From Deltaproteobacteria bacterium (GTDB lineage: Bacteria > Myxococcota_A > Polyangia > Haliangiales > Haliangiaceae): 42,855 bases of DNA. Numbering within the stretch: position 1 is the stretch's first letter; the number at the start of each line of letters is the position of its first letter. The position numbers and the translations under genes were made by a program. The notes beneath the pieces are model-generated. The model was not told where the DNA came from. It was given only the letters and a program-made list of their open reading frames with translations, and made no database searches. The DNA lies in NCBI GenBank assembly GCA_013812655.1, contig JACCTC010000427.1, positions 1 through 42,855 of the forward strand. The letters run 5' to 3'. Shown in pieces: positions 36,302-42,855 of this stretch.

Positions 36302-38385
36302 AGTGGCCGCCGGGGTTTCGGTTCGCGGGCGTCGCCTGCGGGATCAAGCCGCACCGCCCCGATCTCGCGCTCGTCGTGTCCGATGTCGATGCCGCGTGTG
36401 CGGGCGCGTTCACCGTGAACCGCGCGAAGGCCGCGCCCGTCGTCGACGCCGAGCATCGGCTGCCCGCGGAGGGCATGCGCGCGATCGTCATCAACAGCGG
36501 CAACGCGAACGCGCTGACCGGCTCCGAGGGCTTGCAGGCGGTGTCCGAGGTGCTCGCCGCGACCGCCGCCGGCCTCGGTGTCGCGGCCGCACAGGTCCTC
36601 AGCGCGTCGACCGGTGTGATCGGCATGAAGCTGCCGGCCCACAAGATCGTCGTCGCGCTGCCGAAGTGCATCGAGGGGCTGAGCGGCGAACCGGACCGCG
36701 CCGCCGAGGCGATCATGACGACCGACACCACGCGCAAGCTGGCGTCGCGGTCGATCACCGTCGGTGGCAAGGACGTGACCGTCGCCGCGCTCTGCAAGGG
36801 TTCCGGGATGATCGCGCCGCAGCTCGCGACGACGATCGCGTTGATCGTGACCGACTGTGCGATCACCGCCGAGGTGCTCGACGATGCACTCGAGGCCGCG
36901 ACCCGACAGACGTTCGACCAGCTCACGATCGACGGCGACATGAGCACGAACGACAGCGTGTTCGTCCTCGCGAACGGGCTCGCCGGCAACCGCTGCATCG
37001 ACTCGCACGACGAGGACTACGCGACGCTCGCGGCGTGCCTCGTCGATCTGCTCGACGAGCTCGCGCAGGCGATCGCCGCCGACGGTGAGGGCGCCACGAA
37101 GCGCATCCTGACGCTCGTGACCGGCGCGCCGAGCGAGGACATCGCGCGCGACATCGCGAAGAGCATCACCGGCTCGCCGCTGGTCAAGGCCGCGATGTTC
37201 GGCGGCGATCCGAACTGGGGACGCGTGCTGTCGACGGTCGGCTCGCGTGCCGGCTCGCAGGGCTACGACATCGATCCGGCGAACGCCGAGGTCACGATCC
37301 AGAACATCGTGGTCTACGACGGCGCGCCGCAGCCATTCGATCGTGCCGCGCTGCGCGCGAAGCTGCGCGAGCCCGAGGTGGTGATCGACGTCGAGCTCCG
37401 CTCCGGCGAGCTCTCGGCGCGCGCGTATGGCTGCGATCTGTCCTACGACTACGTCAAGCTCAACGCCGATTACACGTCGCTGCTCGTCGAGGCACCCGGG
37501 GGCGGCATCGCGAAGGACGACCGGCTTGGCAACTACAGCCCGGCGTTCAAGCGCGCGCTACTCGTCGAGGCGCTGTCGTACATCTCGCGGTTCCGGGGCA
37601 AGCGCTGCGTGATCAAATACGGCGGCGCGGCGATGGTGCGTGACTCGCTGAAGCGATCGTTCTGCGACGACGTGCTGCTGCTGCACTCGGTCGGGCTCGC
37701 GCCGATCGTCGTCCACGGTGGCGGCCCCGAGCTGGCGAAGGCGTTCGAGAAGTACGGCGCGCGCGAGCTCGTCGACGGCATGTTCCCGGTCACGTCGGCA
37801 GACGAGCTGCTCGTCGTCGAGCGCGTCACCGATCAGATCAATGCCGAGCTGGTCTCGCAGCTCAACCGCCGCGGCCCGCATGCGGTCGGGCTCTCGGGCA
37901 AGGACGCGGGCCTGTTGCGCGCGAAGAAGCTGGTGCGCGGGGACGGCCGCGATCTCGGCCAGGTCGGCGAGCTGGTCGCTGTCAACCACGTGTTCCTCGA
38001 GTCGCTGGTCTCGCAGGGCTACATCCCCGTGCTCTCGCCGATCGGTATCGGCCCCGACGGCGAGACCTACGATCTCGATTCAGACGCGGTCGCGGCCGAG
38101 GTCGCTCGGGGCGTCAAGGCGGACAAGCTGATCTACCTGTCGAACGTTGCCGGCGTGATGGATGCCGGAGATCTCGTCAGCGAGCTGACCGCGAGTGAGC
38201 TCCGCACCAAGCTCGAGGCTGGCGTGATGACCGGTGGCATGGCACTCAAGGCCGCCGCGATCCTGCACGCGCTCGGTGGCGGCGTCCGCGCGGTGCACCT
38301 GATCGACGGCCGCGCGCCGCACACGATGGTCGCCGAGCTGTTCACCGACACCGGCGTCGGCACGATCATCCGCCCGGACGCGTAG
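36298..38385 (+). CDS. argJB: fused glutamate N-acetyltransferase/N-acetylglutamate kinase (ArgJ-ArgB)
   Basis: A 695-residue fusion. Residues ~1-395 are ArgJ, with the self-cleavage site in 'KGSGMIAPQLATTIALI' (predicted cleavage A177/T178, T178 as nucleophile) and the C-terminal 'AMFGGDPNWGRV' and 'YDYVKLNADYTS' segments. After a linker (~396-415), residues ~418-693 are ArgB (acetylglutamate kinase) with the ATP/substrate glycine loops 'KYGGAAMV' (~439), 'VHGGGPEL' (~471) and 'GGMALKAAAI' near the C-terminus. ArgJ transfers acetyl from N-acetylornithine to glutamate, and ArgB phosphorylates N-acetylglutamate. ArgJ autoproteolysis would leave an alpha chain and a beta-ArgB chain. This combines steps 1 and 2 of the acetyl cycle in one gene, with argC directly upstream; argD and others are not in the window. 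Confidence 0.94.
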   Translation: MKWPPGFRFAGVACGIKPHRPDLALVVSDVDAACAGAFTVNRAKAAPVVDAEHRLPAEGMRAIVINSGNANALTGSEGLQAVSEVLAATAAGLGVAAAQVLSASTGVIGMKLPAHKIVVALPKCIEGLSGEPDRAAEAIMTTDTTRKLASRSITVGGKDVTVAALCKGSGMIAPQLATTIALIVTDCAITAEVLDDALEAATRQTFDQLTIDGDMSTNDSVFVLANGLAGNRCIDSHDEDYATLAACLVDLLDELAQAIAADGEGATKRILTLVTGAPSEDIARDIAKSITGSPLVKAAMFGGDPNWGRVLSTVGSRAGSQGYDIDPANAEVTIQNIVVYDGAPQPFDRAALRAKLREPEVVIDVELRSGELSARAYGCDLSYDYVKLNADYTSLLVEAPGGGIAKDDRLGNYSPAFKRALLVEALSYISRFRGKRCVIKYGGAAMVRDSLKRSFCDDVLLLHSVGLAPIVVHGGGPELAKAFEKYGARELVDGMFPVTSADELLVVERVTDQINAELVSQLNRRGPHAVGLSGKDAGLLRAKKLVRGDGRDLGQVGELVAVNHVFLESLVSQGYIPVLSPIGIGPDGETYDLDSDAVAAEVARGVKADKLIYLSNVAGVMDAGDLVSELTASELRTKLEAGVMTGGMALKAAAILHALGGGVRAVHLIDGRAPHTMVAELFTDTGVGTIIRPDA

Positions 38386-38388
38386 CAG

Positions 38389-39429
38389 CTACTTGCGCGG
38401 CGCGACGTGCACGAGCGTGTGCTTGCCGTCGGGGAACTCGACGTCGATGCGCTGGGCCATGCACGACAGCACGGTGCCGCGACCGAACTTGGGATGCTCG
38501 ACGAGCTCGCCGACCGCGAAGGTCTGGCTGGCGGCGTAGGGACGCACCGGCTGCTCGAACGCGCGCCACGCGATCCGCGACAGCTCGGTCAAGCTCTCGA
38601 GCAACGACGCCGCAAACGGCTCCGGCATCTTCGGCACGCGGGCGTCGCTCGCCCGGAGGATCGCGACATCACGCGGCGTCAGCTTCAACGTGACCGGCTG
38701 ATCGATCCGCGCCGCGGCCTCGGGACTCGCCTGCTCGAGCTTGGCCTTCGCGCGATCGATCGCGACGCGCGAGATCCGGTCGAACACCGCGGTCCTCGCC
38801 TCGTGCAGCGCCCGTTGCACCGCATGGCTCGCGTCGAGCGGAACCTTCGGCTGCTTGATCATGCGCATCGCGCGGTCATCGAGCTGCAGGGCGATCTTGT
38901 CGAACGTCCCGAGCTGGCTCGGGTCGCAGCGCTTGCGCGCCTCCGCGACGATGGTGTCGCGGAGCTGCGGCACGGCGAGCGCGTCATCGATCACGCTGGC
39001 CAGCGCGGCCACCATCGCGGTCTTGACCGCGTGATCGAGCGTGATCGTCCGATCCGGCTCGTCGACCAGCGTCAGCCCGAGAGCGGCAATCACGCAGTCG
39101 ACCACCTGCCGCGGCTTGGCGACCCGCGGTCCACCCCCGTCGAGGTTCGCCGCGTCGAGCTGGGTGACGAGCGCCGCGCTCACGGTCGGATGGTCGGCGA
39201 GCGTGGCCCGGTCCGAGAGATCCAGTGGCGCGTGCGCCTGCTCGAGCTCGGAGAGCAGGCGGTCGAGTCCCGCGTGCATGCAGGTGTCGAAGAACCCGAC
39301 GAGCACCGCGCGCGCAAACGAGGCGTTCGGCGTGCCGGGCTTGCGGCTATCGAGGAGCCGGGCCGCGAGCTCCTGGAGCAACCGGAGGCTGGGTTTCGGA
39401 AATTCGAGCGCTGCCATCGGGCGCAGCAT
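38389..39429 (-). CDS. hypothetical protein with UvrD-like C-terminal tail domain
   Basis: A 346-residue helical protein with no signal peptide or TM segment. Residues ~1-280 are not recognised. The last ~45 ('VGELVEHPKFGRGTVLSC' and following strands) resemble the small SH3-like domain at the C-terminus of UvrD/PcrA-type helicases ('HPKFGxGxV'). That module in isolation is known to bind RNA polymerase in UvrD-like proteins, so this one may be an RNA polymerase or nucleic-acid-associated factor; this is inference. It converges with argJB (3 bp between stops). ATG 39417 is an alternative start. Confidence 0.65.
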   Translation of the reverse strand: MLRPMAALEFPKPSLRLLQELAARLLDSRKPGTPNASFARAVLVGFFDTCMHAGLDRLLSELEQAHAPLDLSDRATLADHPTVSAALVTQLDAANLDGGGPRVAKPRQVVDCVIAALGLTLVDEPDRTITLDHAVKTAMVAALASVIDDALAVPQLRDTIVAEARKRCDPSQLGTFDKIALQLDDRAMRMIKQPKVPLDASHAVQRALHEARTAVFDRISRVAIDRAKAKLEQASPEAAARIDQPVTLKLTPRDVAILRASDARVPKMPEPFAASLLESLTELSRIAWRAFEQPVRPYAASQTFAVGELVEHPKFGRGTVLSCMAQRIDVEFPDGKHTLVHVAPRK

Positions 39430-39471
39430 ACGCGGAGCCGGCGACCCGGCGCGGGCGGCGACCCGCTACTT

Positions 39472-40341
39472 CTACTTCTTGCCGGCGCTCGAGTACGGAT
39501 TGTCCATCGCGGTCGGCGTGGCCTTGTTCTCGGCGATCGAGAACGACTCGGCATCCGATGGAAACGCGCCGGCGCGGACGTCCGCGACGTAGTGCTGGAC
39601 CGCGTCCTTGATCCGCTGTCCCATGGTCTCGTAGCGCCGCACGAACCGCGGCTTGAACGTCTCGTCCAAGCCGAGCATGTCGTACGAGACCAGCACCTGG
39701 CCATCGCACCCGGTGCCCGCGCCGATCCCGATTGTCGGGACCGCGACCGCCGCGGTGATATCGCGCGCGATGTCGGCCGGGATCGCCTCGAGGACGATCG
39801 AGTAAACCCCGGCCTCCTCGAGTGTCCGCGCGTCGGACAGCAGGCGCTCGCGGCCGCCGACGTCGCGGCCCTGCACCTTGAACCCACCGAGCTGGTGGTA
39901 GCTCTGCGGCGTCAGCCCGATGTGGCCCATCACCGGGATGCCGGCATTGACGAGCTTCTGGACGAGCTCGGCGTGGACCGCCCCGCCCTCGAGCTTGACC
40001 GCGTGACAGGCGCCGTCCTTCATCAGCTTGCCGGCGTTGCTGACACCTTGCTCGTGCGACGCCTGGTACGACATGAACGGCATGTCGCCCACGACGTGCG
40101 CGCGGCGTGCGCCTCGCCCGACGGCGCGGCAGTGATACGCGATCTCGTCGAGCGTCACCGGCAGCGTGGTGTCGTGACCTTGCACGACCATGCCGAGTGA
40201 ATCGCCGACGAGCAGGACATCGGCGCCGGCTTCGTCGAGCAGCCGCGCGAACGTCGCGTCATAGGCAGTGAGCATCGCGATCTTCTCGCCGCGCTCCTTC
40301 ATCTGCCGGAGGGTGTGGATGGTGACCTTCGTGGTCTTCAT
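39472..40341 (-). CDS. panB: 3-methyl-2-oxobutanoate hydroxymethyltransferase
   Basis: A 289-residue enzyme of pantothenate biosynthesis. It adds a hydroxymethyl group from 5,10-methylene-tetrahydrofolate to alpha-ketoisovalerate to give ketopantoate, with Mg2+ required. Visible motifs are 'LTAYDATFARLLDEAG', 'VGDSLGMVVQGHDTTLPV' (metal-binding Asp), 'GDMPFMSYQ', 'KLEGG', 'GHIGLTPQS' and 'GIGAGTGCDGQVLV'. The length fits the family plus a ~20-residue C-terminal extension. The ATG is preceded by a purine-rich 'AGAAGAAAGG' (spacing about 8). It is the first gene on the minus strand after the 40342-40712 intergenic region. panC is not in the window. Confidence 0.96.
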   Translation of the reverse strand: MKTTKVTIHTLRQMKERGEKIAMLTAYDATFARLLDEAGADVLLVGDSLGMVVQGHDTTLPVTLDEIAYHCRAVGRGARRAHVVGDMPFMSYQASHEQGVSNAGKLMKDGACHAVKLEGGAVHAELVQKLVNAGIPVMGHIGLTPQSYHQLGGFKVQGRDVGGRERLLSDARTLEEAGVYSIVLEAIPADIARDITAAVAVPTIGIGAGTGCDGQVLVSYDMLGLDETFKPRFVRRYETMGQRIKDAVQHYVADVRAGAFPSDAESFSIAENKATPTAMDNPYSSAGKK

Positions 40342-40712
40342 TCCGCCCGACCTTTCTTCTTCTGATCGGCATGCCGTCTTCGGGTCACGCGTCGCACCAT
40401 GCGACTACGCGCTCGTTGGCTGCCGTTCTGCTGTCATAGCATCGTTCGCCGCGCGCCGGCCAAGCCTGTGGAGAGCGACCGGCAACGGTCCAAGACTTCG
40501 GGATTTTTCGTTGCGCGCGACCGTCGCGACGGCCCCTCCGCTCGTGCGCTCCGGCTCGGGGTCAGACGCAACTTGCGCAACTTGCGATCTGCAACCACGC
40601 AAGATCGCGAGGCTGCGAGGGTCAGACGCAAGTAGCGCAACTTGTCAGGCCCCGCCCTGCCGCGACGTCCGGGGCATGGCCGATGCACCGCCATACAACC
40701 CAGGAGGGCACC
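40342..40712. other. divergent intergenic region with repeats and hairpins (~370 bp)
   Basis: It lies between panB (minus) and a membrane-protein gene (plus). The left half is unremarkable except for a 12-bp palindrome CCGTCGCGACGG near 40521-40532. The right half holds a pair of 26-bp direct repeats and several hairpins (see the repeat feature and 40649-40675, GCCCCG/CGGGGC with a 15-nt loop). No ORF of protein-like composition was seen. Confidence 0.6.
40559..40644. repeat. direct-repeat pair with internal palindromes (REP-like)
   Basis: Two copies of a 26-bp unit, 40559-40584 and 40619-40644, match at 24 of 26 positions, with a 60-bp offset. Each begins GGGTCAGACGCAA and ends GCGCAACTTG; the inner part is close to the palindrome CAAGTTGCGCAACTTG. 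Between them is a hairpin with a 7-bp stem (40584-40590 with 40602-40608, loop 11 nt). The arrangement resembles a short interspersed palindromic (REP) element. Confidence 0.65.
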
Positions 40713-41432
40713 ATGGGGCACGCACCAGACCTCGGGAACCAGGACCTCAAGAGCCTCGAGATGCGAGGCGAGACCATCTACTCCGACCGTGACTACGACC
40801 AGATCACCGCAGCTGCCGACCGCGGGACCCAGATCGCGATCGCGTCGGGGTCGTCGTTCGAGCTGTTCGCCGGCGTGATCGCGGTGGCCGTGGGCGTCGC
40901 CGGCATCGCCGGTTACGCGCCGATCTACCTCGCGTCGACCGCGACGATCGCCGTCGGGTTCGCGCTGCTCGCCCAGGGCGGCACGATGGCGGCACGCTGG
41001 CAGAACGCCGTGCATATCGCCGGCAGCGAGCGGACCGAGGCCGTCGGCATCGGCACCGAGGTGTTCGGCGGGCTCGCCGGCATCGCGCTCGGCGTGCTGG
41101 CGCTGTTCGGCGTGAGCCCGCTGACGCTGCTGCCGGTCGCCGCGCTCGTGCTCGGCGTCGCACTGCTCCTCGGCGGTCCTGCGCAGCCGCAGATCGCCGA
41201 GGTCGCGCCTGCGAGGTCGCCGCGCCGCTGGCATGTCACGCGCGATGCCGTCCGGACCTCGAGCGGCGTGATGGTGATGGCCGGGGTCGCGGCGATCGCG
41301 CTCGGCATCCTCGCGCTCGCGACGGACGGTCCGGTCCTGCTGCTCTCGCTGATCGCGATGGTCTGCGTCGCCGCGGCGCTCGTGCTCGCCGGCGGCGCAC
41401 TCGCGGCACGGTTCGCACGCCGGTTCGCGTGA
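40713..41432 (+). CDS. multi-spanning membrane protein of unknown function
   Basis: A 239-residue protein from ATG 40713, with a strong Shine-Dalgarno AGGAGGG just upstream. After a soluble N-terminus (1-45) come about six hydrophobic segments in pairs, rich in Ala/Gly/Val/Leu ('FELFAGVIAVAVGVAGIAGY', 'ATIAVGFALLAQGG', 'GGLAGIALGVLALFG', 'LTLLPVAALVLGVALLLGG'). An Arg-rich loop at about 175-185 separates pairs, and the C-terminus is Arg-rich. No family recognised; it resembles small bacterial integral membrane proteins without assigned function. Confidence 0.7.
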   Translation: MGHAPDLGNQDLKSLEMRGETIYSDRDYDQITAAADRGTQIAIASGSSFELFAGVIAVAVGVAGIAGYAPIYLASTATIAVGFALLAQGGTMAARWQNAVHIAGSERTEAVGIGTEVFGGLAGIALGVLALFGVSPLTLLPVAALVLGVALLLGGPAQPQIAEVAPARSPRRWHVTRDAVRTSSGVMVMAGVAAIALGILALATDGPVLLLSLIAMVCVAAALVLAGGALAARFARRFA

Positions 41433-41485
41433 GTCGGTTCACGTGATCCGGCGCCCGCCCGCGATCGGGTGATATACGTCGCGGC

Positions 41486-42697
41486 ATGCAGCGCGACCAC
41501 GATGTCGTGATCGTCGGCGGTGGTCCCGCCGGCATCTCGACCGCGCTGCACCTCCAGGCGGTGGCGCCGGCGCTGCGGATCGTCGTGCTCGAGAAGGAGC
41601 GCTATCCGCGCGAGAAGATCTGCGCCGGCGGCATCGGCGCGCGCGCGTTCAAGCTACTGGAGAAGATCGACGTCATCGTCGACTGCCCGTGCGTGCGATT
41701 CGACGCCGTCGCGATGCGGGTCGCCGGCGAGACCGTGGTGGCGCGCGAGCCGTGGGCCGGCGTCGTCGTCCGCCGGATCGAGTTCGATCACGCGTTCGCC
41801 AAGATCGCGATCGAGCGCGGCATCGAGGTCCGCGACGGCGCCGAGGTCACGGCGATCCGCACCACCGCGCACGGCGTGACCGTCGAGGTCGATGGCGAGG
41901 CGCTGACCGCGCGGGCCGTCGTCGGCGCCGATGGCGTCGGCGGCATCGTCCGCCGCCAGATCGGGTTCCCGCGCGGCGAGCTGCGCGCCCAGGCGGTCGA
42001 GCTCGACACCGGCGCCGCGCCCGGCGATCTGCCGCGCGACACCGTGGTGTTCGACTTCTCGACCACCGAGCTGCGCGGCTACGCGTGGGACTTCCCGACC
42101 CAGGTCGCCGGCGAGCCGCTTGTCTGTCGTGGTGTCTACGTGCTGCGCGACCCGCGGTCCCGCGAGCTCGCATCGCCATCCGCCGAGCCGCGCACCCGCC
42201 TCGCGAGCTACCTCGCCGAGCGCGGCCTCGCGATCGCCGACTACCGGACCAAGCAGTTCGCCGAGCGCGGCTTCGAGCCCGGCGCCGAGCTCGCGGCCCC
42301 GCGCGTGCTGCTCGTCGGCGAGGCGGCCGGCATCGACATCGCCACCGGCGAGGGCATCGGCCAGGCGATCGAGTACGGGGCGCTCGCCGGGCGCTACCTC
42401 GCGGACGCGCTCGCCCACGATGACCTCGGCTTCACCGACTGGCGCCGCACCGTCACGAAGCACCACCTCGGCTGGCAGCTCGCGCTCCGCCACGCGCTGT
42501 ACCGGACCTTCTACAGCCACCGCCGCCCGCGCATCGAGCCGCTGATGCCGAGCATGCACCAGCTGTTTCGCGTCGGCGTGCAGGACTTCGCCGGCGCTCC
42601 GATGTCGAAGCTCGCGGTCGTGCGCGGCACCGGGCAGCTGCTCGCCGCGTACACCCGGGCGAAGCTCGGGTCGCGCCGGTCGACGACGCCGGCCTGA
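41486..42697 (+). CDS. geranylgeranyl reductase-family FAD-dependent oxidoreductase
   Basis: A 403-residue flavoprotein of the GR2 (geranylgeranyl reductase/lycopene-cyclase-like) superfamily. It has the FAD motif 'VVIVGGGPAGISTALHL' at about 8-24, 'EKERYPREKICAGGIG' at about 36-51, 'VGADGVGGIVRRQIG' in the middle, and the second FAD motif 'LLVGEAAGIDIATGEGIG' near 275-292. The family reduces or oxidises isoprenoid chains, halogenates, or hydroxylates aromatic rings. The ATG at 41486 fits the start of the first strand. It is followed by a lipoprotein gene 38 bp downstream. Confidence 0.87.
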   Translation: MQRDHDVVIVGGGPAGISTALHLQAVAPALRIVVLEKERYPREKICAGGIGARAFKLLEKIDVIVDCPCVRFDAVAMRVAGETVVAREPWAGVVVRRIEFDHAFAKIAIERGIEVRDGAEVTAIRTTAHGVTVEVDGEALTARAVVGADGVGGIVRRQIGFPRGELRAQAVELDTGAAPGDLPRDTVVFDFSTTELRGYAWDFPTQVAGEPLVCRGVYVLRDPRSRELASPSAEPRTRLASYLAERGLAIADYRTKQFAERGFEPGAELAAPRVLLVGEAAGIDIATGEGIGQAIEYGALAGRYLADALAHDDLGFTDWRRTVTKHHLGWQLALRHALYRTFYSHRRPRIEPLMPSMHQLFRVGVQDFAGAPMSKLAVVRGTGQLLAAYTRAKLGSRRSTTPA

Positions 42698-42735
42698 GCT
42701 TGCGCCGGGCGCGCGCGCTCGTTTACACCAGATGG

Positions 42736-42855
42736 ATGCGATGGATGGTCCTGGTCGGGTGCCTCGCGGCTGCAGCCTGCAAGAGCGACGACGACGCGGG
42801 ACCGGCCGCGCCGCCGACCGCTCCCGCTGCGACCGTGCGCCCCGAGGTCCAGCCC
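42736..42855 (+). CDS. lipoprotein (partial, 3' end outside window)
   Basis: The first 40 codons are visible. ATG 42736 gives 'MRWMVLVGCLAAAACKSDDD', with a lipobox 'AAAC' and Asp/Ala/Pro-rich residues after it ('AGPAAPPTAPAATV'). It is likely an inner- or outer-membrane lipoprotein; the body is outside the window. ATGs at 42732 and 42741 lie in other frames and give no signal peptide. It probably forms an operon with the flavoprotein gene. Confidence 0.7.
   Translation, partial: MRWMVLVGCLAAAACKSDDDAGPAAPPTAPAATVRPEVQP

Overview
High-GC bacterial chromosome segment. The organism is most likely a member of the Myxococcota (Polyangia/Haliangiales-like). This is inferred from a MYXO-CTERM-type sorting tail on a VIT/VWA protein, the many short-leader lipoproteins with Asp/Ala/Pro-rich segments after the lipobox Cys, the long HEAT, propeller and FG-GAP proteins, and the strong G/C third-position bias. 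No rRNA, tRNA, CRISPR array, IS element or phage gene was seen. Both ends cut through genes.

Layout. 1-505: 5' part of a SWIM zinc-finger protein (minus). 573-917: possible small secreted protein. 965-7925: potassium/ion homeostasis block made of a CPA2 antiporter with a TrkA-N domain, a divergent two-RCK K+ channel, an APC permease with two USP domains, and an MthK-like channel that overlaps the permease by ATGA. 7935-9472: small membrane protein and an Eis-type acetyltransferase broken by two apparent frameshifts. 9474-17237: VIT-VWA surface protein, SDR, a HEAT protein built from four ~220-residue modules, a winged-helix-like hypothetical and a lipoprotein. 17619-21190: periplasmic propeller sensor with a cytoplasmic SpoIIE phosphatase, preceded by a Cys-rich lipoprotein.

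21279-28932 is the most unusual part. An ArsM-like methyltransferase has an in-frame UGA exactly where its family carries the conserved 'G-C-x-x-G-A-L' cysteine. The UGA is followed at 17 nt by a perfect 8-bp stem with a GGA loop, which is the layout of a bacterial SECIS element, so this is probably a selenoprotein read through to 21279. It is preceded by a DsrE-family gene. Divergently transcribed are a second DsrE protein, an SQR-like flavoprotein, an RND/MMPL exporter fused to its own C-terminal methyltransferase, and a TlpA-like thioredoxin lipoprotein. Together these suggest a chalcogen or metalloid (S/Se/Te/As) oxidation, methylation and export module. The substrate is inference.

28964-35236: cell-envelope genes (FG-GAP/ASPIC lipoprotein, lipoproteins, OmpA-type protein, beta-barrel protein) with one clear intrinsic terminator. 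35333-38385: argC and a fused argJ-argB (ArgJ N-terminal, ArgB C-terminal), overlapping by ATGA. 38389-40341: hypothetical and panB. 40342-40712: intergenic region with 60-bp-spaced direct repeats and hairpins. 40713-42855: membrane protein, geranylgeranyl-reductase-type flavoprotein and the start of a lipoprotein.
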